In this document: positions 18,056 to 26,010 of the stretch, piece after piece | How the letters are laid out: each line of letters opens with the position of its first letter | Position numbering within the stretch: the stretch's first letter is position 1 | Assembly: GCA_938020445.1 (NCBI GenBank) | Contig: CALIIC010000017.1 | Span: 1-37,047 of the forward strand | DNA: 37,047 nucleotides | Source of the DNA: an uncultured Flavobacteriaceae bacterium | GTDB lineage: Bacteria; Bacteroidota; Bacteroidia; Flavobacteriales; Flavobacteriaceae | Direction of reading: 5' to 3' | Position numbers and translations under genes: made by a program | The notes under the pieces: model-generated | The model's input: the letters and a program-made list of their open reading frames with translations, nothing else | What the model was told of the DNA's origin: nothing | Database searches by the model: none

Positions 18056-18603
18056 ATTCTACTCAAAGATTGCGGCTTGATTCCTAAATAGCTGGCAATG
18101 TGATATTGTGGAATACGTTGAAATGTTTCTGGCTTTTCATTTAAGAGGGTCTCATAGCGTTCTTCTGCCTTTAGATTGGCCAACTGCGATGCTCTTTTCG
18201 TAGATTCGATAAAATAGTTTTCTGCGAGTTCGGTTCTTAGCATTCCAATTTTAGGAATTGATTTGGATAAGGCCGCTATTTTTGATACATCCATTACTAA
18301 AATTTCAGCATTTTCAATAGCACAAATATTGAATTGGGAAGGGGTATTGTTTAAAAGACTATTGTACTGCGTAATCCAATCGTTTTCGAAAGCAAAATCA
18401 CATACTTTTTCTTCACCGGCAATGATTTCATAATATATAAAGCATCCTTTTTCAATAAAGGCAACGTTTTTGCAATAGTGACCTGCTCTCAGGAAGTATT
18501 CCTTTTTTTTTAAGCTTTTTGAAACAAAACAAGATGCCATTTTTTCTATTTCATTTTCCGAAAAAGAGAAATTGGACTGTAAATAAGGTTTTAATTTATT
18601 CAA
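18040..18603 (-). CDS. Crp/Fnr-family transcriptional regulator
   Basis: The protein has 187 residues. An N-terminal cyclic-nucleotide-binding-like beta-barrel (about 20-115: KKKEYFLRAGHYCKNVAFIEKGCFIYYE) is followed by the dimer helix and a C-terminal winged helix-turn-helix ending IPQYHIASYLGIKPQSLSRIRAKK. It lacks the Fnr iron-sulfur cysteine cluster and the Crp cAMP-contact set, as is usual in Bacteroidetes members. The recognition helix reads PQSLSR. It starts 18 bp downstream of the lipoprotein gene, so the two are likely co-transcribed, and it precedes a membrane protein gene with a palindrome in the gap. Confidence 0.85.
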   Translation of the reverse strand: MNKLKPYLQSNFSFSENEIEKMASCFVSKSLKKKEYFLRAGHYCKNVAFIEKGCFIYYEIIAGEEKVCDFAFENDWITQYNSLLNNTPSQFNICAIENAEILVMDVSKIAALSKSIPKIGMLRTELAENYFIESTKRASQLANLKAEERYETLLNEKPETFQRIPQYHIASYLGIKPQSLSRIRAKK

Positions 18604-18621
18604 GTTTTGGGTTTTATGTTT

Positions 18622-19140
18622 TTATGAGTGCTTCGAAATCCAATCATTTTGTTCTTTCACCAGTTTTACGTCCGACCATCCAAAATATTCATTTCCCTCA
18701 AAATCGGTCCATCTATTGATTTCCACACAGTTAATGATTGTTTTTTCCCTGTTTTTTAAATGGATATCGTACCGCTCTTTTAGAAGCTTTTCAAACCCAT
18801 CGTAATCATTAGGATAAAACCACACAGACATTAATCTGTTGTTAAAAAAGCGCGCCTTTATTTTACCAGTGATGTTTCCTATTTTATAATCTGGCAGCAT
18901 TACTGTGTAGATACTAAATTCGGGTCTAGCATCTGTATCGGATAATTTCGAATTTTCAATGACAACAATTGAGTCGGTTTCAGTTTTTACATTGTTTTCA
19001 AACGTTTTGATGGTTTGAAAACTGATGAATTTTTCAATGAATTCCTTCGGGTCATTTGAAGCACAGGGAGTTTCACTTCCTACACATCCTAAGAATATGA
19101 AAAGGGAAATGATTGATGCGTATAAAACTGCTTTGTTCAT
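18622..19140 (-). CDS. Hypothetical lipoprotein
   Basis: Starting at the ATG at 19140 gives 172 residues with a lipoprotein signal (KAVLYASIISLFIFLGC). The open frame goes back to 19194, but the added 18 residues precede the signal. The mature part is beta-rich with no known motif (ARPEFSIYTVMLPDYKIGNITGKIKARFFNN, then WTDFEGNEYFGWSDVKLV). It is immediately upstream of a Crp/Fnr gene (18 bp), suggesting one transcriptional unit. Confidence 0.6.
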   Translation of the reverse strand: MNKAVLYASIISLFIFLGCVGSETPCASNDPKEFIEKFISFQTIKTFENNVKTETDSIVVIENSKLSDTDARPEFSIYTVMLPDYKIGNITGKIKARFFNNRLMSVWFYPNDYDGFEKLLKERYDIHLKNREKTIINCVEINRWTDFEGNEYFGWSDVKLVKEQNDWISKHS

Positions 19141-19408
19141 TCTTTGGTTTGTAGTGGAAAGTCTATAGTTAGTAACGAAATTAGAAGTTAACAATTTCTA
19201 ATGAATTACTTGGCCAAAACTTTTGGTTTGGCACATTTGCTTTTTAATCCGTTGTAGATTTGGTCCTTTTTTCACACTAGGGGCAAGAATGAAAATAAAA
19301 TACGTCACAAAATTCTAAAAGAGCATTTCGGTAAACAAAACAAGCACTTTAGCGCATCCCTAAAGTATTCCAAGTAGTAGCTTACCAAGCAAGATCAGAT
19401 ACGTATTT
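19141..19408. other. Intergenic region with a palindromic element
   Basis: The clearest structure is a perfect 13-bp palindrome CCAAAACTTTTGG (19214-19226) nested in a longer GCCAAA (19213-19218) ... TTTGGC (19227-19232) inverted repeat. It resembles, in style, the GCCAAATC/GATTTGGC hairpin at 33723. No gene or RNA family is recognised. Confidence 0.35.
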
Positions 19409-21067
19409 TCAACGGCTTGTCTCATTTAGTACGGCCGGTAGAATATACTTGACCATCATTTCATCTACCGTTTTATGTGCTTTGGGCATGCCATACGCAG
19501 AGGAGGTAATGACAATTACAAAGGGAATATCTTTGAATATAAAAATCTTGTTTCCTCCGTTGCCGGTGCAAAAGGAAACTTCATGCTCTTTCCCATTAAC
19601 GGTATATGTTTTGTTCCAAAAAAGGTAGCCGTAATACCCGTTCGTTATTCCTACATAAGCCTGTGATACTTGTTTGGCCAAACTTTTTTCGACCCATTCT
19701 TTACTAATAATTTGATTGCCCTTCCACTTGCCCTTGTTTTTATAAAGCTGCCCGTATTTGGCAAAATCAAGTGCTCTCAACCGTATTCCACCCGCTGTGC
19801 TTCCTACATTTTGAGGCGTATACGGCCATTCGTAATCGGTAATGCCCAATGGGGCAAAAAGTTTTTTATCGGCATAGGAGACGAGTCCGTCCGGAACAGA
19901 CTTGTGAATAACATCTCCAAGCATGACCGCGCCGGCGGTAAAATAGGTATAATCTTGCCCTATTACTTTATCTTTTTGCATTGGTAAATCCAACCCAAAC
20001 TTTACCCAATCATTGGTCGGGTACATATTTTCTTCGTTTCCTGGATTACTTGGATCCGAATCGTCGCCGACAAATCCTGAACTCATTGTCAAAAGAGATT
20101 TCAGGCTTACGGAATCTTTTTTTGGACTATAATTTTTAAATGATCGAAGGTTATAAAAATCCTTGAGTAGTACGTCTTCACTTTTAATATGCCCATCGGC
20201 AATTGCAATACCCATTATTGAGGAGGCAAATGATTTTCCTACAGATCTAACATCGTGCAAACTGTTTCTTTTTTCACCATTGAAGTATTCCTCTATTAAA
20301 AGTTGATTGTTCTTTATAACTACTACACCATTAATATGGATGTTTTGATATTTAATTTCCGCTATTTTTCTATTTAGCGCTTCAATTTTACTACTGTCAA
20401 AAGGATCTTTGGAAACTTCCCAACCGCTGTCGGGGTTTATTTTTTGTACAACAACCAAGCTTTTATCTACGGTTATTTTAGGAACTTCTACTGAAATGGC
20501 TCCTTTGGCCAATAAGCCTCCTACTTTTACGGTATCATCACTAATATAAGATCTAACTTCTATGCTTAGGGTATGTTTTCCCGTTGTAAATGCATCTTGT
20601 CCCCCTCTGTATCTCATGAATCTTTGCCACATAAACCAACCCCAAAAATCTATTTGTTGGGGTGTTACCAACCTTACAATCTGGTTAAGTTGTTCCGTTT
20701 TAAGTGGTTTTGTTCCAGCACCGGTATTTAAATTTTCCTGATGTATGATGTTCCCATCCACTAAAAACGAAAAATGGAAATTTCCTTTGCTCAGTAATTC
20801 ATCATCGGACAAGGCTGGCGCCAATTCTTTAAGACTTTGTACAAGTGGTTGCTTTAGGGTAAAATGAATGCTTAAAAATTCATCTTTATGAAGATTGAAG
20901 TTGTTTGCATAATCAACTTCGGGAATGCGAGTTTTTGTAAGGTCAACTTTGGAAAAAATTAACTGCCCAGGGCTATTTGATTGAATAGTGCTTCCTTGTG
21001 ATTGGCTGTGATTTTTGCAGCACATGAATACACAGATAATGAATGCTAAAAAATGACGTGATCTCAT
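19409..21067 (-). CDS. Serine hydrolase (class C beta-lactamase/penicillin-binding-protein fold)
   Basis: Starting at the ATG at 21067 gives 552 residues with a lipoprotein-like signal (MRSRHFLAFIICVFMCC). The N-terminal 220 residues are a beta-rich extension of unknown function (LDVDGNIIHQENL-type strands, KHTLSIEVRSYI). The C-terminal domain has the SxxK motif of the family: Ser275 and Lys278 in RSVGKSFASS. The usual YxN triad position reads YTYFTAG (Thr in place of Asn), and the KTG-like block appears to be CTGNGGNK. Likely a D-amino-acid/peptidoglycan or ester hydrolase at the envelope rather than an antibiotic-resistance enzyme. An AraC-type regulator gene ends 66 bp upstream on the same strand. 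Confidence 0.75.
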   Translation of the reverse strand: MRSRHFLAFIICVFMCCKNHSQSQGSTIQSNSPGQLIFSKVDLTKTRIPEVDYANNFNLHKDEFLSIHFTLKQPLVQSLKELAPALSDDELLSKGNFHFSFLVDGNIIHQENLNTGAGTKPLKTEQLNQIVRLVTPQQIDFWGWFMWQRFMRYRGGQDAFTTGKHTLSIEVRSYISDDTVKVGGLLAKGAISVEVPKITVDKSLVVVQKINPDSGWEVSKDPFDSSKIEALNRKIAEIKYQNIHINGVVVIKNNQLLIEEYFNGEKRNSLHDVRSVGKSFASSIMGIAIADGHIKSEDVLLKDFYNLRSFKNYSPKKDSVSLKSLLTMSSGFVGDDSDPSNPGNEENMYPTNDWVKFGLDLPMQKDKVIGQDYTYFTAGAVMLGDVIHKSVPDGLVSYADKKLFAPLGITDYEWPYTPQNVGSTAGGIRLRALDFAKYGQLYKNKGKWKGNQIISKEWVEKSLAKQVSQAYVGITNGYYGYLFWNKTYTVNGKEHEVSFCTGNGGNKIFIFKDIPFVIVITSSAYGMPKAHKTVDEMMVKYILPAVLNETSR

Positions 21068-21133
21068 ATTGAAATTTAATTGTTGAGGCAAAAATACAGG
21101 TTCGAGAAAAGGGAAAATTGTAAATTCTTAACA

Positions 21134-21937
21134 CTAGGAAATTAACCGTAAAAGATGGGAGGGGGGCATATTGTAAATGGATTTGAAACTGGCTATAAAA
21201 TGACTTTGGTCGTAAAAACCACATTTATAACAAACCTCGGTCATTGTATGTTTTTGGGCGGCGATCAGCACAATTGCCTTATTCAGTTTAAGTTGCCTGA
21301 CATATTGCCCAAAGGTAGATCCAAAGTACTTGTGGAATTCTCTTGATAGGTGTACGGGGTGAATATCTAACTCTTTGCTTAGGGAAGAAAGTGAATGGTA
21401 ATTTTCTGAGTCTAAAATGAGCTCCCTGGTTTTATGCACCCAGCTTGGGTTCTTTCGGTTTGCATTTATTTGAAAATTTTTCATTCTATCGAAAACCTGT
21501 AAAATTAAAAACTCAATGCTTGCTTTACTTTCTGTGTCATTTATTTTAGTTTCCAAGTATATTTTTGTCATCAAACTTTTAATGGTCGGGTTTTCTAGGT
21601 GGAGGCTCCCTTCTATCGCTTTTAATGTGATATCATATTTTTTGAGCCAGCTACTTTCAATTTCTAAATGGAAGCCACCTGCCGCATCTGAATGTTTGGA
21701 TCCATAATGGGCCTCCTGCCAATTCGTAAACATTAACCCGCCAGGGGTAAGAAGATTTTGGTTTTTTTTGTTGGTATCTATCATGTTTCCATGTAATACA
21801 AACATAAAATACGGGTTTTCATGGTAATGCCAAGGAGTACTATCAATATGATAGTCATATCTGGTCAACAAAACGCCATCAAATTCAATTTCTGAATTTA
21901 AGTTACCGTAGTATTTGCCCTTTGTTGAGATTTTCAT
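21134..21937 (-). CDS. AraC-family transcriptional regulator
   Basis: The protein has 267 residues. An N-terminal cupin-like sensor (about 20-95, TPWHYHENPYFMFVLHGNM) with histidines suited to a ligand pocket precedes the paired helix-turn-helix of AraC type: LSSLSKELDIHPVHLSREFHKYFGSTFGQYVRQLKL and MTEVCYKCGFYDQSHFIASFKSIYNMPPSHL. Its likely target is the serine hydrolase gene that follows 66 bp downstream on the same strand. The inducer is unknown. Confidence 0.85.
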   Translation of the reverse strand: MKISTKGKYYGNLNSEIEFDGVLLTRYDYHIDSTPWHYHENPYFMFVLHGNMIDTNKKNQNLLTPGGLMFTNWQEAHYGSKHSDAAGGFHLEIESSWLKKYDITLKAIEGSLHLENPTIKSLMTKIYLETKINDTESKASIEFLILQVFDRMKNFQINANRKNPSWVHKTRELILDSENYHSLSSLSKELDIHPVHLSREFHKYFGSTFGQYVRQLKLNKAIVLIAAQKHTMTEVCYKCGFYDQSHFIASFKSIYNMPPSHLLRLIS

Positions 21938-22110
21938 TCCATGGTAATAGTATTAATTAAAATGCTGTTGCGCAAAAAAATGCTACTATTATTCAAGTAT
22001 GTGCTGTCTTTTGTAGCTAGTAAGAACTGTATTTATAAAGCCCTTTATGCTTTTTTAAACAACCCAATATACAGCAGCGTACTAGTTTGGTTGCTGAAAA
22101 CAACCGCTAG

Positions 22111-22135
22111 GGAAGCAAAGAGGTGTTTGCTTTCC
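22111..22135. repeat. Hairpin-forming inverted repeat
   Basis: GGAAGCAAA (22111-22119) and TTTGCTTTCC (22126-22135) form a 9-bp stem with one bulge and a 6-nt loop, just past the 3' end of the M23 gene. No clear T-tract follows on the - strand, so its role is uncertain; it lies beside an AACAACGG stretch similar to the element ends described under findings. Confidence 0.35.
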
Positions 22136-22143
22136 AACCGTTG

Positions 22144-22974
22144 TTATTTTTTAACGATATCATTCTTTTTCAAATCTACACTTTGATATCCCTCTATAAA
22201 TTCTATAGGAATTGATTTCATTTCATCATCATCGTTATTCGCTGGAATCAGACAACTAAAATGCAAGTGTTCAATATCGGTCTGTCCTGTTTCACCCGAT
22301 AATGCCACCGCTTGTCCACTTTTTACATGGTCTCCAACTTTTACGAGACTTCCATTTTTTACCAAATGCACATATTGGGTGAAGATGCCAGCATTGGGTT
22401 CATAGATGGTAATAAAGTTTCCGAAGGGTTTCCATTTATCTCCTTTACCGCCAAATTCATAGGTATCGATTACCCCAACAACAAAGCCACTTATTGCTGA
22501 ACATATGGTATCATTGATTTTTAGGTTAAAGTCAACTGCATATTTAGAATGTGTGGTATTATGGGTGTGGTCCGTATTATTTCCTTGAACGACCCTATAT
22601 TCTTTGTTTTTGGGAAATGGTAGTTCCATTTTTATATTCTTAATTTTTTTCAGCGGATTCCCTAATGACCCTGAATAGGAATTGTGCTTATTGTATTCTT
22701 TTACCTCGGAAAACACGAATGAAGTATCAGATTTAGATTTTAATAGAATGGGGTTTACCTTTTCAAATTTTGCTTGTAGCGCATTGTTCGGGTTCTTTAT
22801 CCAAACTCGAACGGGACAGTTCAAGGGGTTTTTTAAGTCAATTTTTAAGGTGTTATTCTCAAAATTCTCCGCTAGTTTTATTTTGACCTGTGTGTAACGT
22901 TCAGAAGGTAATTTTGAAGTTTTACAGGCAATACATAAAATTAAGATGAGGAAGAGGAAGTTCTTTTTAAGCAT
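22144..22974 (-). CDS. M23-family (LytM-like) metallopeptidase, lipoprotein
   Basis: The protein has 276 residues with a lipoprotein signal (NFLFLILILCIAC, Cys17). Residues 1-120 form a beta-rich segment of unknown role. The M23 domain follows: His142 and Asp148 in HSKYAVDF supply the first metal ligands. The His-to-Asp spacing is six rather than the usual four, as in some Bacteroidetes members ending YAxDF. His236 and His238 in EHLHFSC complete the zinc site. The gap contains a GVIDTYEFGGKGD insertion. Likely cleaves peptidoglycan cross-bridges or a similar substrate in the periplasm. No operon partner is evident. Confidence 0.8.
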   Translation of the reverse strand: MLKKNFLFLILILCIACKTSKLPSERYTQVKIKLAENFENNTLKIDLKNPLNCPVRVWIKNPNNALQAKFEKVNPILLKSKSDTSFVFSEVKEYNKHNSYSGSLGNPLKKIKNIKMELPFPKNKEYRVVQGNNTDHTHNTTHSKYAVDFNLKINDTICSAISGFVVGVIDTYEFGGKGDKWKPFGNFITIYEPNAGIFTQYVHLVKNGSLVKVGDHVKSGQAVALSGETGQTDIEHLHFSCLIPANNDDDEMKSIPIEFIEGYQSVDLKKNDIVKK

Positions 22975-23042
22975 GGTGTTTTAATTGGTTGCAATGGCGG
23001 CTATAATGAATGAGGTGCAGAAACCAGCAGTGTTTCTAGCTA

Positions 23043-23180
23043 CGCACAAAGCATCATTTTACGGTTTTGTTTGTTCTTTATTTCTGTCCGGGACAAAATC
23101 CCAATCGGATCATTATCGGAATAACGACTTCATAAAAATACACAAACCCTGACGTAAAGCCAGTAAATCTATATTGAATA
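23043..23180 (-). repeat. Dispersed flavobacterial intergenic repeat, copy 1
   Basis: About 138 bp, homologous to 35431-35570. The best-conserved block is ATAAAAATACACAAACCCTG (23132-23151), 18 of 20 identical to 35521-35540. Other shared blocks include CGCACA and TATCGGAAT. Insertions and deletions separate the copies and copy 1 has stop codons in all useful frames, so this is non-coding DNA. The function of the family is unknown. Confidence 0.7.
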
Positions 23181-23199
23181 TGCCCATGGTTGGTATCGG

Positions 23200-24060
23200 T
23201 TATTTTGATTCTGGGTGTAACTTTTTTAAATAATTGCGCGCATTTTTTTCTTCGCTCAGATTATAGCTAAATGACATCTGATTGGATATGGATGCTGCAA
23301 AACTCCCAAATAATTCTGTCATAAGAAATAAGGCATTCCAATTATTGGCCAGTTGATGATCTGAATAGGTGTTTAGTACTTTTTCATATGTTTCATCGGA
23401 AACGTATTTTTTAATGAATTTCCCGCGGTTGCCAATAGCAACCGAAAATGCTGTTTCTGTGCCGATATACCATTCGATTATTCGCATGAACATGGGGCGC
23501 ACGGCAGTTTCCAGCAGTTGTTTTGCATAGGTTATTTCATCTCGGGCCAGGCCCTTGGCCACGTATGTCAAAACCCACCAAAATTCGTTGCAGGTTTCTT
23601 TAAATTGCTTTTCTGTGGGTTGTTTTATCCAATAATCCGAGTCGTTTGAAGCGGGAAGGGTCGAAAATAGTTTGTCCTTGTCCAACCATACGATCGTTAG
23701 GCTGTCGTGGGGAAGATTCGAATGGGCATTGTTTATTTGTAATAGCGTTAAATCTATTCTATTTCCGTCTTCGAACTGCATTAGATAGGCAAATGAGTCC
23801 GTTTTCTTTGTGCCGCCATACCCAAGGTCCATTTCATCGGGTAGTTGCCAAATAAGCCTTGTTCCAAAGTGGTCCACCCAACTGTGATCACTAACAAAGG
23901 TCTGGAGGTCGGTAACGATGTATACGATGTCAAAGTCCTGAAATTCGTCTGGTTCAACCTGGGGGTTTGCTCTAGAACCATTCAATAAAACAGCCCTAAT
24001 GCGATCATCGGATAGTGCTTTTTCAATGATAAGATTTTTCATTTTTTCCGGGCTTCTCAT
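23200..24060 (-). CDS. Aminoglycoside 6-adenylyltransferase (ANT(6))-like nucleotidyltransferase
   Basis: The protein has 286 residues, the usual length of ANT(6) enzymes. It begins MRSPEKMKNLIIEKA, like AadE-type proteins, so the start at 24060 is kept over the in-frame ATG at 24042. The nucleotidyltransferase signature is present: LNGSRANPQ followed by FQDFDIVYIV, whose two Asp residues bind the Mg-ATP. DLGYGGTKKT and the ETAVRPMFMRIIEWYIG helix also fit the family. Known members adenylylate streptomycin, but many chromosomal homologues have no shown resistance role. It follows the alpha/beta hydrolase gene on the same strand by 38 bp. Confidence 0.8.
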   Translation of the reverse strand: MRSPEKMKNLIIEKALSDDRIRAVLLNGSRANPQVEPDEFQDFDIVYIVTDLQTFVSDHSWVDHFGTRLIWQLPDEMDLGYGGTKKTDSFAYLMQFEDGNRIDLTLLQINNAHSNLPHDSLTIVWLDKDKLFSTLPASNDSDYWIKQPTEKQFKETCNEFWWVLTYVAKGLARDEITYAKQLLETAVRPMFMRIIEWYIGTETAFSVAIGNRGKFIKKYVSDETYEKVLNTYSDHQLANNWNALFLMTELFGSFAASISNQMSFSYNLSEEKNARNYLKKLHPESK

Positions 24061-24098
24061 TGCAAGGGGAATTTTTTAAGTGCTAATCGTGATCGTGT

Positions 24099-24962
24099 TT
24101 ATTCAATTTTAAAGTGTTCATCAAGAAAATCATAAACAAGGTTGAAATGTTCTAATGGGGCCACATGCCCACCATCAAGTAAGATATGTGAATAGGAATG
24201 TCTAAAATTGTTTTCTTTCAGCCGTTTTATGATTTGTTCTGACATTTCGGGAGCTGGCCACTGGTCGTCATCTTTACCTGAAATAATCAGAACAGGACCA
24301 TTTATATTTTCTACGGGAATTTCAGCATTTTTTACCGCTTCTTTATCTTCGAGCATCATGGCATGAGCGGTGTATAAGTCTCCCTTAATTGCCGGTGTAA
24401 TTGTTTTAAAGGGCGCAGGAACATACGGTATCTCTTCACCGGCATGGGTCCAAGAAGAGGTATTTGCATACAACGTAATTGCCGGGAAGCTGACATTTGA
24501 TGTGGAACCCGCAATTACACCATTAAATTCTTTATATCGACTGGCTAAATTTAATACAAGCTCGCCACCACGGGAGCCACCAAATAATATGATCTTAGAT
24601 GCATCTATATCAGGATGTTGGGCAACGGATAGAATGGTGTCCCTTATTGCATCAAGTGAAATTCTATCCAAGTGTTCCGGTGTTCCGTTGGCTTTGAAAT
24701 AGCCTATGGCCAAAACAGCATAGCCTTTTTGATTTAGGCTGTCCCGTTTGTCTTTTAGGTAATTTCTACCCCAATCATTACCCCCTCCGCCACCTCCAAA
24801 ACCAACAAATAATGGTTGTTTTTGAGCATTGCCAAGAAATAATTTTGCTTCTACCACCCCATGTTTATCCGATAAGCTGGGTGTATGCGTAAAAAGGTGA
24901 ATGATCCCGACGGTTAGAAGCGCTAAAAAAGCTATAATTCCTATTTTGATTTTTTTTCTCAT
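24099..24962 (-). CDS. Alpha/beta hydrolase (acyl-CoA thioester hydrolase/dienelactone hydrolase-like), exported
   Basis: Taking the ATG at 24962 gives 287 residues with an N-terminal signal or membrane anchor (MRKKIKIGIIAFLALLTVGII); the frame extends to 25007. The nucleophile elbow is GGSRGGEL (Ser130) and the catalytic His is His266 in DGGHVAPLEHF; ISGKDDDQWPAPE likely carries the acid. The region around residue 45-55 has an unusual run of glycines (FGGGGGGND). The BAAT-type C-terminal part (acyl-CoA:bile-acid acyltransferase-like) is likely. It is preceded by a Crp/Fnr gene with an Fnr-like palindrome in the 68-bp gap, and followed by the ANT(6)-like gene. Confidence 0.75.
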   Translation of the reverse strand: MRKKIKIGIIAFLALLTVGIIHLFTHTPSLSDKHGVVEAKLFLGNAQKQPLFVGFGGGGGGNDWGRNYLKDKRDSLNQKGYAVLAIGYFKANGTPEHLDRISLDAIRDTILSVAQHPDIDASKIILFGGSRGGELVLNLASRYKEFNGVIAGSTSNVSFPAITLYANTSSWTHAGEEIPYVPAPFKTITPAIKGDLYTAHAMMLEDKEAVKNAEIPVENINGPVLIISGKDDDQWPAPEMSEQIIKRLKENNFRHSYSHILLDGGHVAPLEHFNLVYDFLDEHFKIE

Positions 24963-25011
24963 GTAGCTATATGATTTAAAATCAAAAGTAAAGGGTATCG
25001 GTGCCATAACT

Positions 25012-25027
25012 TTTGACCTACATCAAA
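25012..25027. promoter_or_regulatory. Candidate Fnr-like operator (TTTGACCTACATCAAA)
   Basis: The arms TTTGA and TCAAA flank a 6-nt centre; on the opposite strand it contains TTGAT-GTAG-GTCAA, close to the Fnr consensus TTGAT-N4-ATCAA. It lies between the Crp/Fnr gene (stop at 25031) and the hydrolase start (24962), centred about 57 bp upstream of that ATG. Confidence 0.5.
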
Positions 25028-25030
25028 TAA

Positions 25031-25612
25031 TCACTTTTCGGCCCGTATTCTGCTCAATGTCTCTTGGGTTATTCCTAGATACGAAGCAACCATCCCTAAA
25101 GGAATACGGTGATAAATATCAGCATAAACACGTTGGAAATGATCATATCTTTCCTTGGCAGATGTAAATCGCATAGAGGCTATACGTTCCATAAAATGAC
25201 CAAAAAGGGTCCCCATTGATAAACGTGAGTACCGTTCCATTTCCGGGAAATTATCAAAAAGATACACGAGATCGTTTACATTGATAAAGTAGGTCTCTGT
25301 ATGTTCAATGGCATCAATGTAATAGATGTCTTTTTTTCTTTGCATAAAGCTTCTTGGGGAGTTGACCCATTCAGCTACTCCGGAAAAATATTCGCTGATT
25401 TCTTTTCCATCTTTGATAAAATAGGTTCGCAGAATACCTTTGTTAACGAAATAACTTTTTGTACAAATGGTGTTGGCGTCTAAAACGAGTGCTCCTTTTT
25501 TAAATTCTACCGGCTTTATTCGTTTTGAAAGCTCAGATTTCAAGGTTTCTGAAAGTGGAATGAACTTTTCAAAATGTACGAATATGTTTTCTGTTGTTTC
25601 GATATTATTCAA
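25031..25612 (-). CDS. Crp/Fnr-family transcriptional regulator (TTG start)
   Basis: The protein has 193 residues and a cyclic-nucleotide-binding-like N-terminal domain (VEFKKGALVLDANTICTKSYFVNKGILRTYF) followed by the winged helix-turn-helix IPLGMVASYLGITQETLSRIRAEK. The recognition helix reads QETLSR, matching the E-x-x-S-R spacing by which Fnr reads TTGAT sites. No cysteine cluster for oxygen sensing is present. The start codon is TTG at 25612: an in-frame stop lies six codons upstream and no ATG fits the domain. Its likely target is the hydrolase gene immediately downstream. Confidence 0.8.
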   Translation of the reverse strand: MNNIETTENIFVHFEKFIPLSETLKSELSKRIKPVEFKKGALVLDANTICTKSYFVNKGILRTYFIKDGKEISEYFSGVAEWVNSPRSFMQRKKDIYYIDAIEHTETYFINVNDLVYLFDNFPEMERYSRLSMGTLFGHFMERIASMRFTSAKERYDHFQRVYADIYHRIPLGMVASYLGITQETLSRIRAEK

Positions 25613-26010
25613 TTTGAAAACGGGTGTTTATTCCGCTTATGGTTACTGTGTTTATGTATGACTTCGTTGCGTGTTTCTCGAAGTAATTTAGCAAATACAA
25701 ACCAAATAGAGTGTTCTCTTAGTGTTTCTCCCGAAGAATGGGCTATTCTTCCAAGCGCGAAATTTTGATGGGGAAAAAGACACTTCTTTCCCATTTTGGT
25801 TGGCTAGAGTCCAAGTTGAACCAATTCGAATTATTTTTGCTTTGTTTGACCGTTTCAGATTATCAATAAGGTTTTGTAAAGGAGTATTAGTGGATTAAAT
25901 GCACCTGCACTTGGGCTGACAAGATACTTATTTAAACATAAAAACGATTCAGGTGTGTACCAGAACCGCTTTTGCTGCCATACCTTGTTATGCGTTCGCC
26001 GCTCTTCTGT
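25613..26010. other. 398-bp intergenic region with repeat motifs, no gene
   Basis: An open frame here is rejected as coding (see rejected list). The region holds the second copy of the shared 19-mer (25690-25708). An imperfect hairpin lies at 25768-25793: ATGGGGAAAAAGA pairs with TCTTTCCCAT. Near the right end, CCTTGTTATGCGTTCGCC (- strand: GGCGAACGCATAACAAGG) resembles the element ends described under findings, directly after the stop of the VOC gene. Confidence 0.4.
25690..25708 (-). repeat. Shared upstream 19-mer, copy 2
   Basis: AGCAAATACAAACCAAATA, one mismatch from 15663-15681. It lies 78-96 bp upstream of the TTG start of the Crp/Fnr gene. Confidence 0.4.

Noticed and set aside
21941..22186. 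81-codon + strand open frame between the AraC and M23 genes
   Set aside because: Hydrophobic and short with no family features, and it overlaps the end of the M23 gene on the opposite strand as well as a hairpin region.
24781..24830. Run of glycines near residue 45-55 of the alpha/beta hydrolase as a possible low-complexity insertion or error
   Set aside because: The frame is intact and the glycine stretch fits the oxyanion-hole type loop of related hydrolases, so it is treated as real sequence.
25609..25794. 61-codon open frame on the - strand upstream of the Crp/Fnr gene
   Set aside because: It runs through the shared 19-mer and a hairpin, has no recognisable motif and overlaps the regulator's TTG start; best explained as intergenic repeat sequence.
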